51,053 nucleotides of DNA from Bacilli bacterium (GTDB lineage Bacteria > Bacillota_I > Bacilli_A > RF39 > UBA660). Positions 15,016 through 23,905 of the stretch are shown here, piece by piece (within the stretch, counting starts at the first letter, position 1; each line of letters begins with the position of its first letter). The stretch is from contig CAAGHJ010000026.1 in NCBI GenBank assembly GCA_900769635.1, forward strand, positions 1 through 51,053, given 5' to 3'. The position numbers were made by a program, and so were the translations under genes. The notes beneath the pieces were generated by a model. The model made no database searches and had not been told where the DNA came from. It saw nothing but the letters and a program-made list of their open reading frames with translations.

Positions 15016-17059
15016 GTTGTCTCTTAAAAATATTTCGAAAAGTATTAGGGATTATGCTATATATTTTTTTACCTTAGTTTTGGGGGTAGCGATATTTTAT
15101 GTTTTTAATGCTATAGATAGTCAGACGGTTATGCTTAATATTAGTTCAAGGACTTATGAGGTTATTAAACTTATGACGACTATTTTATCGGGAGTTAATG
15201 TCTTTGTTTCTTTTATCCTTGGTTTTTTAATTGTTTATGCAAGTAGGTTTCTTATTAAGAGGAGGAACAAGGAATTTGGTATATATCTTACTTTGGGTAT
15301 TTCAAAAAGAAAGATATCACTTATTTTATTTTTAGAAACGTTAATTATTGGTATTATTTCGCTTGGCGTCGGGCTTTTTTTAGGAACTGTTTTATCGCAG
15401 TTTATGAGTATACTGGTTGCTAATATGTTTGAAGGGGACCTTACTAATTTTAAGTTTGTGTTTTCTAGTGAGGCAATGGTTAAGTCTTTGATTTATTTTG
15501 GTATTATGTATCTTATTGTTATGTTATTTAATACGATTATGCTTAATAAATGTAAGCTTATTGATTTACTTCATAGCAATAAGAAGTCTGAGACGGTTAA
15601 GTTTAAAAATCCTTGGTTATGTTTAATTGTTTTTATTACTTCGGCGGGAATGCTTGGTTATGCTTATTATTTGGTTACGTTTGGATATGGTAAAGCGTCT
15701 ATTATGTCTAGTGTTAATGGTATATTGGTGCCTATTTTTATGGGTATGGTGTCGACTTTTCTTATTTTTTGGTCGTTATCGGGATTGGTTCTTAGGATTG
15801 CTATGAGGTTTAAGAAATTTTATTATAGGGGTCTTAATAGTTTTACGATAAGGCAGATTAGTAGCAAGGTTAATACGACAGTGTTTTCAATGACGGTTAT
15901 TTGTTTGATGTTATTTTTCACTATTTGTATTTTTTCGTCAGCGTTATCACTCAAAGGTTCTTTATCGAAGAGTATGAGAGAACTTGCTCCTATTGATGTG
16001 CAGTTTCAGAAGGTAAGGGAGGTTTCTGAGGATAGTGATACTTCGAATGTGATTATTGGGGATAATAATGTTAGTTTAAGGGATACTTTAAAGAGACTTG
16101 ATATTTACAAGTATTTAATGGATGTAACGGAGACTAATGTTTATAGAATGGATAGTGTTACTATGGGGGATACTTTTGGGGATAGGCTTGATAGTGTTAT
16201 GGGTGAATATCCGTTTTTGGCTATTAATATAAGGGAGAATTTGGTTAGTGAAAGTGATTTTAATAGGTTAGCTAAGTTGTTAGGAGAGGATAGTGTTCAT
16301 TTGGAAGATGGGGAGTATGTGATTATTGCTAATTACCAGATGATGGCTAATATCAGGAATAGTGTGCTTAAATATAGGCCTGCAATTAGTGTTAATGGCA
16401 AAAGTTACGTCCCTAAGGGTGATAGGGTTTTGAATGGTTTTATGGAACTTGATAGCAGTTATACGAATATTGGTTTTATTGTACTACCTGACGAGGCGGT
16501 GGCAGGGCTTGAACCGTATAAGACGATGTTGAGTGCGAATTACAGGGCGAGTAGCGATGCGGACAGGGAGAAAATTGAGGAAGTTATAGGCGATGCGATG
16601 GAGGAGTATTTTAATGTGGATACGCTAATTACTTATAATTCTAAGCTTGATATTTATGAGGCAAGCGTTGGAATGGGGGCGTTAGTTACGTTTATTGGCC
16701 TTTATTTGGGAATTATTTTTCTAATTTCGAGTGCGGCGATACTGGCTTTGAAGGAGCTATCGGAGAGTGCCGATAATAGGGAGAGATTTGGTATGCTTAG
16801 GAAGATTGGAGCGGATGAGAATATGATTAACAGGGCATTATTTAGGCAGATATTTGTATTTTTTATGGTACCACTCGGGCTTGCTATTATTCATTCTATA
16901 TTTGGTATTAGTTTTGCTAATTATATTTTGAAGTCAATTGGAACGAAGTCAATTCTTTCATCTATTGTATTAACGGCTGTGTTTTTGGTAGTTATTTATG
17001 GGGGTTATTTTATGGTTACGTATTTTGCTAGTAAAAATATTATTAAGGAGGATAGGTAA
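15002..17059 (+). CDS. BceB-like permease with large extracellular domain
   Basis: 685 residues with about ten membrane helices: one near the N-terminus, groups at about 55-75, 100-135, 155-180, 205-225, 235-260 and 290-315, and three at the C-terminus (about 560-680). Two FtsX-like regions are recognisable, including YASRFLIKRRNKEFGIYLTL and ERFGMLRKIGADENMI. A hydrophilic segment of roughly 230 residues (about 325-555) lies between helices 7 and 8, as in BceB, where it contacts the antibiotic-lipid complex. It also relays the signal to the BceS-type kinase. Start ATG 15002, with a second ATG directly after. Confidence 0.88.
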   Translation: MMLFKLSLKNISKSIRDYAIYFFTLVLGVAIFYVFNAIDSQTVMLNISSRTYEVIKLMTTILSGVNVFVSFILGFLIVYASRFLIKRRNKEFGIYLTLGISKRKISLILFLETLIIGIISLGVGLFLGTVLSQFMSILVANMFEGDLTNFKFVFSSEAMVKSLIYFGIMYLIVMLFNTIMLNKCKLIDLLHSNKKSETVKFKNPWLCLIVFITSAGMLGYAYYLVTFGYGKASIMSSVNGILVPIFMGMVSTFLIFWSLSGLVLRIAMRFKKFYYRGLNSFTIRQISSKVNTTVFSMTVICLMLFFTICIFSSALSLKGSLSKSMRELAPIDVQFQKVREVSEDSDTSNVIIGDNNVSLRDTLKRLDIYKYLMDVTETNVYRMDSVTMGDTFGDRLDSVMGEYPFLAINIRENLVSESDFNRLAKLLGEDSVHLEDGEYVIIANYQMMANIRNSVLKYRPAISVNGKSYVPKGDRVLNGFMELDSSYTNIGFIVLPDEAVAGLEPYKTMLSANYRASSDADREKIEEVIGDAMEEYFNVDTLITYNSKLDIYEASVGMGALVTFIGLYLGIIFLISSAAILALKELSESADNRERFGMLRKIGADENMINRALFRQIFVFFMVPLGLAIIHSIFGISFANYILKSIGTKSILSSIVLTAVFLVVIYGGYFMVTYFASKNIIKEDR

Positions 17060-17091
17060 GGAGCTAGGAGTAGTTCTTTGCCTTATTTATT

Positions 17092-18207
17092 ATGAGTTAT
17101 GTAGAAATTGTTAGGACGGCTTTTATGTTTTTTCCAGTAATTGCTTTTTTGATTACGCTCCCTTTTATATTGTATCAGTACCATAAGTATGGGGCTATTA
17201 GTTGGTTTAGGGCGTTAATTATTTATTCTTTTATTCTATATTTATTGGTTATTTATTTTTTGGTGATACTGCCTTTGCCTAGTATTGATGATGTTATGAA
17301 AATGACAGGACCTAGGACACAGCTTATTCCTTTTAATTTTGTTAGTGATTTTATAAGGGAGACACCGTTTATTCTTACTAAACCTAGTACTTATGTAAAG
17401 GCTTTAATAGACCCTAGTTTTTATACAGTTGCATTTAATATATTTATGTTTGTTCCTTTTGGTATGTATTTGCGTTATTATTTTAAGAAAGATATTAGGG
17501 GAGTTATTAAGTGGGGCTTTTTGTTATCGTTATTTTTTGAGCTAACACAACTTAGTGGTTTATATTTTATTTACCCCCGTAATTACAGGCTTTTTGATGT
17601 TGATGATTTACTTATGAATACGTTAGGAAGTGTGATTGGGTTTTATATAATGGGATTATTTAAAAGGGTTCTTCCTAGCAGAGATGCTATTGATAATAGG
17701 ACAAGAGAGAAGGCAAAGATTGTATCGGGATTTAGAAGATTTATGATTTTTGATGTTGATATGTTTATATTTGGATGTACTTGGATGTTTATTTATATAT
17801 TTTTTACGAAAAGTTTATATTTTTTACTTATTTTCTATGTTATTTATTATGTTTTAATTCCCTCTATTTGGAATGGTAAGACACTGGGTAGTAAATTTTT
17901 AAATGTTAGAATTTCGTTTAGGTGTAATGGATTGGTGGGGCATTTGGGTCATAGTGTTATGCAGATTTTGTATAATTTCATACTTCCTTTAACAGTTTCT
18001 TATTTTCTGGTGGAGTTTATTTGCGGTTTTGCAAATTCTGCATACGTGAAAGTGGTTGTTATTGGTATGGTACTTTTGGGAATAATGGTCTTTTATATTG
18101 GTAATTTTATGTATCTTCTTATAAAAGGACAAATGGTTTATGATGGGATTTTGGGAACGAGATTTGAAAGTTTAATAGGGGATAAGGAGAGTGAAAAAAA
18201 TACCTGA
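17092..18207 (+). CDS. VanZ-family / RDD-domain membrane protein
   Basis: 371 residues. The N-terminal half (about 1-195) is VanZ-like: four to five helices with LPLPS, LIPFNFVSD, NIFMFVPFGMYLRYYF and FDVDDLLMNTLGSVIGFYI, the hallmarks of VanZ. The C-terminal half (about 215-365) is an RDD domain: R-x-x-x-FDVDMFIFG, then IWNGKTLGSKFLNVRI. VanZ proteins give low-level teicoplanin resistance or affect envelope antibiotic tolerance (family knowledge). It lies 32 bases after the BceB-like gene on the same strand with no promoter visible between them, so it is probably part of the same stimulon. The ribosome binding site AGGAG (17066-17070) is unusually far (21 bases) from the ATG, so the start is less certain. 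Confidence 0.75.
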   Translation: MSYVEIVRTAFMFFPVIAFLITLPFILYQYHKYGAISWFRALIIYSFILYLLVIYFLVILPLPSIDDVMKMTGPRTQLIPFNFVSDFIRETPFILTKPSTYVKALIDPSFYTVAFNIFMFVPFGMYLRYYFKKDIRGVIKWGFLLSLFFELTQLSGLYFIYPRNYRLFDVDDLLMNTLGSVIGFYIMGLFKRVLPSRDAIDNRTREKAKIVSGFRRFMIFDVDMFIFGCTWMFIYIFFTKSLYFLLIFYVIYYVLIPSIWNGKTLGSKFLNVRISFRCNGLVGHLGHSVMQILYNFILPLTVSYFLVEFICGFANSAYVKVVVIGMVLLGIMVFYIGNFMYLLIKGQMVYDGILGTRFESLIGDKESEKNT

Positions 18208-18222
18208 TTAATTACAGGTATT
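18194..18222. terminator. bidirectional terminator between vanZ-RDD and mgtA
   Basis: AATACCTG (18199-18206) pairs with CAGGTATT (18215-18222) around an 8-base loop. The VanZ stop is inside the stem and the mgtA stop overlaps its edge. A7 before it gives a T tract for the minus-strand transcript. Confidence 0.8.
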
Positions 18223-20818
18223 ATAACCACTCTCCGTATTTTTTGATGTATATTTTTTTGATTATTCTGACGATGAAGAAGTATAGTAATATTAATAGTA
18301 TTAGGTATATATAAAATACAGGAGGTAGCACTTCAAAATGGAAAGATGAAATTTTGGTTAATATGATGGGGGTTAAGATTGTTAAGATAAGGGATACAAT
18401 TGTTAAGGTATTTAGATATGGACTTGCATCTTTCATAAAGGTATTCTTACTACTACGGACAGAGTATATTATCATAAGTTCAGTTGCAAGGCAAGTTACA
18501 AACCAAGCGGTTTGAAAATATGAGGCTTGGGATACATTGTTATATCCAAGGATAAACCAAAAGATTATAAAGGCTAGGATATCTATAAGGGATGATGTTA
18601 TACCCATTATTTTCATAAACTTTGATATTCCTTTGGTGTTCCATTTCTTTGGTTTTTGCAAAAATTCTTTATCGACATTATCATAGGGAAGGGCTAACTG
18701 TGATATATCGTATATGAAGTCTTGTAGTAACATTTGGATTGGGAGTAATGGAAGAAATGGGAAGAATATAGCAGCAATAGTGATACTGAATACGTCACCA
18801 AAGTCGGCACTAAGGGCCATTTTCATATATTTCATTATGTTTCCATATACTTTTCTTCCTTCGATTACGCCGTCGTATATAACGGTTAGGCTTTGTTTTA
18901 GTATTATTATGTCACTTGCTTCTTTGGCAATAGATGTTGCTGTATTTACGGATATACCTACATCAGCTTTGGCTAAACTGGGGGCATCATTAACTCCATC
19001 ACCCATATAGCCAACAACGTGATTATTGTTTTTATATAGGGTTACTATTCTTTCTTTTTGAAGGGGATTCATACGGGCGTATATATCAACCTCTTCTATT
19101 TTGGTTAATAATTCTTCATCGTTTAATTTATCGATATCACTACCGAGGAGTATATTTGTACTATTTAATCCGGCACTTTTGCATATATTTAGGGTTGCAT
19201 ATTGGTTATCACCGGTTATTATTTTGGTTTTAATTCCTATTTTATTTAATTTTTTTATGGTATCTTGGGCATCTTTTTTGGGTGGATCAAGAAAGGCTAC
19301 AAATCCTATAAAGGTCATATTTTCTTCGTATTTGCTTGGTTCTAGTTCGTTTCCCTCCGATAGGGCAATTACCTGCATTCCTTTTTCAGCCAGCTCTTTT
19401 GCTTTATTTTTAATATTATTTATGTAAGTGTTATTTATGGTTTCTACTTTTTTATTTATTTTAATTGTAGTACAGTTTTTGATTATTTCTTCAAAGGCCC
19501 CTTTGGTTATTGTACGGACTTTATTATTTCTTTTTACGGCTATTGTTTGTTTTTTGCGTGTATAGTCAAAGGGTATTTCGTCTATTTTTTCGTATTTATC
19601 GATATTTATATTATGACTGGTAGCGTATGTTATAATGGCTTTATCGATTATGTTTTTTATTCCGGTTCCATAGTAGCTATTTAGATAGGCATATTCTAAT
19701 ATATCGTTATTTTCTTTACCGCTGGCATCTATGTATTTTTGCAAAGTAATGGTTCCTTCGGTAAGGGTTCCTGTTTTATCTGTACAGAGAATATCGATAG
19801 CTCCTAAATTTTGAATGGATTCTATTTTTTTTACAAGGGTTTTTTTCTTGGATAGGGATTTGCTTCCTTTAGTTAGGTTAACGTTTACTATCATTGGGAG
19901 CATACTTGGGGTTAGGCCAACGGCTACGGATAGGGCAAACATTACGGCTTCGGTTATATTTTGTTTGAATAGTCCGTCTATGATTATAATGATTATGGAT
20001 ATTATAATCATATATTTTATGAGCATACTTGATATGGATTTTATGCCTTTATCAAAGGCTGTTAATTCTTTTTTGGTTTTTATTTCTTTACCGACTTTAC
20101 CTAGATAGGTATCGGGACCGGTTTTTATTACTAAGCCGGTGGCTTTACCGCTTATTACGGATGATCCCATTAGGCATACTCTATCTAAATCAAATACTTG
20201 GTCTTTATTTTTGTTAGTGATTGCTTTTTTTTCAATGGGGTTTACTTCTCCGGTAAAGACGGATTGGTTTAGAAAGAGGTCTTTGGTTTCAAGAAGAATT
20301 AGGTCGGCGGGAATAATGGAACCGGCATTTAGGGTAATGATATCACCAACAACGACATTTTCTATTTTTATTTCTTTGTGGGTATTTCCTCTTATAGTGG
20401 TCGTGGTATTGTATATTTTTTCTTTTAATTTTTGGTTAAATTTGTATACTGAGTAGTCTTGGACAAATCTTATTAAAGCACTTATGGTGGCGATTAGTAG
20501 TATGATTATGGAACCTAATAAATCGCTTAGGAAATAGTTCACAATGGCAAGGAATATTAGTAGTATGATGAACTGGTCTTTAAAGGAGTTTATGAGGAAG
20601 TAGAAGGGGGATTTGTTTTCTTCTTTGATAACGATGTTTTTGCCGTTTTCTTTTAGTCTTGCATTTGCTATGCTTGGGTTTAATCCGGATAGGGTAGTGT
20701 CATATTCTTTTAATAGGGTGTTGTTTTCTTTTTTTGATAATTCATTATATAGTTGTAATAGATTTGTGTTTTTCTCTTGGAGATTTTTCTTTTTTTTAAT
20801 ATCAAATATTTGTAACAT
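18221..20818 (-). CDS. mgtA: magnesium-translocating P-type ATPase, MgtA type
   Basis: 865 residues, normal for P3B ATPases. TGE loop at 189-191, phosphorylation motif DKTGTLTEG with D347, hinge MGDGVNDAPSLAKADVG, and the helix-rich C-terminus with LPIQMLLQDFIYD typical of MgtA. Helix M4 reads VGLTPSMLPMIV; the usual glutamate of TPEMLP is Ser305 here. It imports Mg2+ across the cytoplasmic membrane. Start at 20818 follows AAGAAAGGAAG. Only about 20 bases of 5' leader are predicted, so no Mg2+ riboswitch or leader peptide fits. Confidence 0.9.
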   Translation of the reverse strand: MLQIFDIKKKKNLQEKNTNLLQLYNELSKKENNTLLKEYDTTLSGLNPSIANARLKENGKNIVIKEENKSPFYFLINSFKDQFIILLIFLAIVNYFLSDLLGSIIILLIATISALIRFVQDYSVYKFNQKLKEKIYNTTTTIRGNTHKEIKIENVVVGDIITLNAGSIIPADLILLETKDLFLNQSVFTGEVNPIEKKAITNKNKDQVFDLDRVCLMGSSVISGKATGLVIKTGPDTYLGKVGKEIKTKKELTAFDKGIKSISSMLIKYMIIISIIIIIIDGLFKQNITEAVMFALSVAVGLTPSMLPMIVNVNLTKGSKSLSKKKTLVKKIESIQNLGAIDILCTDKTGTLTEGTITLQKYIDASGKENNDILEYAYLNSYYGTGIKNIIDKAIITYATSHNINIDKYEKIDEIPFDYTRKKQTIAVKRNNKVRTITKGAFEEIIKNCTTIKINKKVETINNTYINNIKNKAKELAEKGMQVIALSEGNELEPSKYEENMTFIGFVAFLDPPKKDAQDTIKKLNKIGIKTKIITGDNQYATLNICKSAGLNSTNILLGSDIDKLNDEELLTKIEEVDIYARMNPLQKERIVTLYKNNNHVVGYMGDGVNDAPSLAKADVGISVNTATSIAKEASDIIILKQSLTVIYDGVIEGRKVYGNIMKYMKMALSADFGDVFSITIAAIFFPFLPLLPIQMLLQDFIYDISQLALPYDNVDKEFLQKPKKWNTKGISKFMKIMGITSSLIDILAFIIFWFILGYNNVSQASYFQTAWFVTCLATELMIIYSVRSSKNTFMKDASPYLNTLTIVSLILTILTPIILTKISSFHFEVLPPVFYIYLILLILLYFFIVRIIKKIYIKKYGEWL

Positions 20819-20846
20819 ATACTTCTTCCTTTCTTATCATAAGTAC

Positions 20847-20855
20847 ATTATATCA
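20847..20855 (-). promoter_or_regulatory. extended -10 promoter of mgtA
   Basis: On the minus strand TGATATAAT (TATAAT at 20852-20847), with no clear -35 box. Confidence 0.55.
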
Positions 20856-20880
20856 CTTTTTTTGGTATTAGAAAACCATA

Positions 20881-21753
20881 TTATTTGTTTTTTAATATGG
20901 TTCTTAGTTTGGGAATAATGTTTTTTTCAACGGTTTGTACATCTTTATTTATTATTTTACGGCGAGGGAGATAAGTGGGATTTTTCATTGTAAATATTTT
21001 ATTTAAGGTACTTATTTCTTCGTCTGTTAGTATGGTTAGGGCTTCTTTTACTTTATTTTTTGGGATATCTTGGAAATAGTCGTATAGGTTATTTTCTAGG
21101 GTAATGGGTTTTAGTCCTGTGTTTTCTTCGTATATTTGGCTTTCTAGTAGTAGTTCTTTTATTATTTTTAATCCTTTATTTGCTCTTGTTACGACGGTGT
21201 TTGTTGAGATTTTCATTATTTTGCTTATTTCTATATTGGTATATACTTTGTTGTAAAAGCCGTATTTCATTTTTATTACTTCTTTTATATGGGGTGGTAA
21301 TTGTTCTATTATTTGGGTAATTGTATCTTCTTTTTCTTTTTCTAATATTTTATCTTCTGGATTAGTTATGATTTCTATTTGAGATGCATTCAAATGTAAT
21401 TGGCCTACAGCTTGTTTGTTTTCTTTATTTAGGTATTTGTTTATATTGTTTTCGATGGCCGTGATAGCGTAACTTGCAAAGGTATTATTTTTGCTTACAT
21501 CGAAGTTTTCGGTTGCTAATATGAGGGATAGCATTCCTATGGATACTAGTTCGTTTATATCGATGCTTTCTGTTTTGTGGTACCTACGGGAAATGTAGTA
21601 TATGACAAGTCTAGTATTTTTTTCAATGATATAGTTCCGCACTTTGGTATTGCCCGCTCTAGCGAGGGGAAATAGTTTTCTTAATTCTTCTTCTTCAAGG
21701 GGAGTTGGTAATTCTTCGTTTCCGAGAAAGTTTATATAATTTTTAGCACTCAT
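20881..21753 (-). CDS. sigma-70-family factor
   Basis: 290 residues from ATG 21753, preceded by AGAAAGGAAG; an in-frame ATG at 21789 is excluded because it lies upstream of the transcript start. Region 2: ARAGNTKVRNYIIEKNTRLV, then YHKTESIDINELVSIGMLSL and a TFASYAITAIENNI segment. Region 4: ITQIIEQLPPHIKEVIKMKY followed by a helix-turn-helix (TNIEISKIMKISTNTVVTRA). The layout resembles sporulation sigma factors such as SigE/SigF more than ECF factors, but an extra C-terminal 90 residues (TILTDEEISTLNKIF and on) is unusual. It probably directs RNA polymerase to a stress or developmental regulon. Own promoter with near-consensus boxes. Confidence 0.78.
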   Translation of the reverse strand: MSAKNYINFLGNEELPTPLEEEELRKLFPLARAGNTKVRNYIIEKNTRLVIYYISRRYHKTESIDINELVSIGMLSLILATENFDVSKNNTFASYAITAIENNINKYLNKENKQAVGQLHLNASQIEIITNPEDKILEKEKEDTITQIIEQLPPHIKEVIKMKYGFYNKVYTNIEISKIMKISTNTVVTRANKGLKIIKELLLESQIYEENTGLKPITLENNLYDYFQDIPKNKVKEALTILTDEEISTLNKIFTMKNPTYLPRRKIINKDVQTVEKNIIPKLRTILKNK

Positions 21754-21779
21754 AGCAATACTTCCTTTCTTTGAAACAT

Positions 21780-21808
21780 ATAGTAACATAAGTTTATATA
21801 GTTGTCAA
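21780..21808 (-). promoter_or_regulatory. promoter of the sigma factor gene
   Basis: Minus strand TTGACA (21808-21803), 17-base spacer, TACTAT (21785-21780). This is a full consensus -35 box. Confidence 0.85.
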
Positions 21809-21863
21809 TTAATTTAATGAAAGTACAACAGACTTACCAGCAGATGCAACGAAAATATGGTTG

Positions 21864-21898
21864 ACTTACCACTAAATTCATTGTTTTTGGTGGTAAGT
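21864..21898. other. inverted repeat in the divergent sigma / surface-protein intergenic region
   Basis: ACTTACCAC (21864-21872) pairs with GTGGTAAGT (21890-21898), loop 17 bases. It could be an operator or a leader hairpin for the gene at 22007. No consensus promoter for that gene was identified. Confidence 0.4.
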
Positions 21899-22006
21899 GT
21901 ATTGCTTATGGTGATATTTTGTTATAAGATAAAGAAAAGGGAGAGGATAGGTGGTAATTGATAATTGGAAAATGGGTAGTATGTTAGAGAAAAAAAGGAG
22001 GACAAA

Positions 22007-23446
22007 ATGAATATTAAAAAATTATTTTCGTTATTTGTAATAGCGATGTTGGGGTTTGTTGGAGTGTGTAAAGTAGATGCTGTAACCATAAGTGATGATG
22101 GTAAGTATACTTTAATATTAACTAGCACAGAAGAAAATGCTAGTATTGATGGTAAGGATCAAAAAAATATTAAATTTAATGTTGTAGAAGGAGAAACTAC
22201 AGTTAAATTATCGGAATTAACAAAAGATGTTGTTGTTTTTAATGGGAGTACAGAATTTTCACATTGGGAAACAGCAGGTGGCGAGAAAGTTAGTGATGAT
22301 ATAGCAATAACTGAATTTAGATGGAGTGATGAAGCTGAAACATATACAAATGGACTTACTCTTTATGCAAACTTTTCTGATAAAGTGCTACAAGGAACGG
22401 GTACATATTATTTAACACTTGATGCTTTTGCAGGGGATTTGAATGGACAGAGTATTTTAAAATTAACAAGTAAGAGTACGGAATTTAAAACGGTTGATTT
22501 ATCTAATTATATACCTAAGAGAGAGGGATTTACTTTTAGGGGCTGGGAATTGGATGGTAAGTTTGTTACTTCTATTGATTCTAGTTACTTTGCTAATCGT
22601 GATTGTATAACACTAACGGCTGTTTATACACAAGATACTTTTAATGGTGAGGGTATTGTATTAAAACTAAATGCTAATGGTGGTAAAATAGATGGCAAGG
22701 AAATTAATAGTTATGATTATATTGGTGGGGGTAATTCAGGAACAACTATGTCTCTTTTACCTTATGTTCCGGTAAGAACTGGTTATACTTTTAGGGGATG
22801 GAATTCCAAAGCTGATGGTAGTGGAGAAATTTATAGATATGTTTTTTGGAGATTCTGGGATAAGACGGATAATGAATTTGACAAGGATACTTTAATTACG
22901 GAAACTAATGGTTATGAAAGGTATAAGAATATTACTTTATATGCTACTTGGGTTAAGAATAATGAAATTAAGAGTAGTGGTGATATAAAGGCTAGTATTG
23001 TATTTGATGAGAACTTTGATAATGATTATGTTCTTGATATTAAAAAGGTAGATGTTTCTAAGGATTTAAGTAACAAGAATGTTAAATATGTTTTTGATAT
23101 TAAGGTTTTAGATAATGGGGATGTTATTAATATTTCTGATACAAAGATGTTGATTAGAATTGCTTTACCTGATGATTTAAAGGGATATGATAAGTATGAA
23201 GTAGTTTATATTTCTGATAATGTTATTAAGGAGACTATTCCTGCAACTATTGAAGATGGTTATATTGTCTTTGAAACGGATCATCTTAGTAATTATGGTA
23301 TTGTAGCTACTAATTCTTCTAATGGGGGAGTTGTAGAGAATCCTAAAACACTTGATAATGTTTCTTTGTATGGTATTTTGGGAATTATTTCCATAGTTAC
23401 CCTAGCGGGGGCAATATATATAAAGAGACGTAAATATAGTAATTAG
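22007..23446 (+). CDS. cell-wall-anchored protein with InlB/Flg_new-type repeats
   Basis: 479 residues. Signal peptide: NIKKLFSLFVIAMLGFVGV with cleavage likely near residue 25. Two or three Listeria-Bacteroides type beta-repeats follow, each with the typical GYTFRGW or GFTFRGW core (about residues 185 and 265) ending in LYATW or LTAVY. The C-terminus holds NPKTLD at 445-450, a membrane helix (YGILGIISIVTLAGAIYI) and KRRK, which is a sorting signal; NPKT is of the class B (NPQTN-like) kind and matches the class B sortase at 48013. It is anchored to peptidoglycan and may bind host glycans or proteins. GGAGGAC lies right before ATG 22007. Confidence 0.85.
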   Translation: MNIKKLFSLFVIAMLGFVGVCKVDAVTISDDGKYTLILTSTEENASIDGKDQKNIKFNVVEGETTVKLSELTKDVVVFNGSTEFSHWETAGGEKVSDDIAITEFRWSDEAETYTNGLTLYANFSDKVLQGTGTYYLTLDAFAGDLNGQSILKLTSKSTEFKTVDLSNYIPKREGFTFRGWELDGKFVTSIDSSYFANRDCITLTAVYTQDTFNGEGIVLKLNANGGKIDGKEINSYDYIGGGNSGTTMSLLPYVPVRTGYTFRGWNSKADGSGEIYRYVFWRFWDKTDNEFDKDTLITETNGYERYKNITLYATWVKNNEIKSSGDIKASIVFDENFDNDYVLDIKKVDVSKDLSNKNVKYVFDIKVLDNGDVINISDTKMLIRIALPDDLKGYDKYEVVYISDNVIKETIPATIEDGYIVFETDHLSNYGIVATNSSNGGVVENPKTLDNVSLYGILGIISIVTLAGAIYIKRRKYSN

Positions 23447-23495
23447 GTTGTAAAAAACTTTTAATTCTAGTGAGGAGAAAACTAGTATAGATATG

Positions 23496-23532
23496 AAAAA
23501 TAGTGGAATATTATTTCTGCTATTTTTGTATT
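23496..23532 (+). terminator. intrinsic terminator after the surface gene
   Basis: A 13-bp stem (23496-23508 with 23515-23527, two G-U pairs) with a 6-base loop, ending in TTTTT. Confidence 0.7.
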
Positions 23533-23784
23533 GTATATCTACAACTTGAAATTGAACTAGTATTTAATCTTATGTATTATTCTAAATATAATCTATTAGA
23601 TATAATTTATTAGAAAAGGAAATATTATTATTGTATCATTAATTTAATTATTTATTAATTTTATTTTTGGCTATTGCTTATATCTTATACTTTTTAAGTA
23701 TTTACTCCTTAGTCGGTATTCGCAGTCTAAAAAGTGAATAGTAACCACAATAAGGTAATTTTAATAAAAAATAGCAAAAAATGA
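23533..23784. other. intergenic stretch before the str operon
   Basis: No gene seen; very AT-rich. ACTTTTT near 23690 can pair with AAAAAGT near 23732, and TATTTACT (about 23699) with AGTGAATA (about 23736), giving alternative folds. This lies upstream of the rpsL promoter, so it would have to belong to another transcript or act as DNA. Confidence 0.35.
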
Positions 23785-23813
23785 TTGACATATTGGTAAA
23801 TTTTTGTTATATT
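23785..23813 (+). promoter_or_regulatory. promoter of the str operon
   Basis: TTGACA (23785-23790), 17-base spacer, TATATT (23808-23813). Confidence 0.85.
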
Positions 23814-23831
23814 AGTATCGTTCTTAATTTT

Positions 23832-23853
23832 AAGTTTTGCTTCGGCAGGACTT
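23832..23853 (+). promoter_or_regulatory. UUCG leader hairpin of rpsL
   Basis: AAGTTTTGC (23832-23840) pairs with GCAGGACTT (23845-23853) around TTCG, a 9-bp stem with two G-U pairs and a C(UUCG)G cap. It starts about 12 bases from the predicted transcript start, in an 85-base leader. No T tract follows, so it is not a terminator; it may stabilise the mRNA or bind a ribosomal protein. Confidence 0.55.
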
Positions 23854-23905
23854 ATCTTTAGAGGGAAAAAGAAACGCCAGGGTATGTGGAGAAAGGAGGA
23901 AGGAA

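Noticed and set aside
19354..19366. CTCCGATAGGGCA inside mgtA as another promoter element
   Set aside because: It is within coding sequence on the opposite strand with no promoter at the expected distance; treated as chance.
20819..20880. Mg2+ riboswitch or leader peptide before mgtA
   Set aside because: The predicted 5' leader is only about 20 bases, too short for an M-box or regulatory ORF.
23837..23905. N-terminal extension of S12
   Set aside because: ATG 23906 has AAGGAGG at the right distance and gives the normal S12 start MPTINQL.
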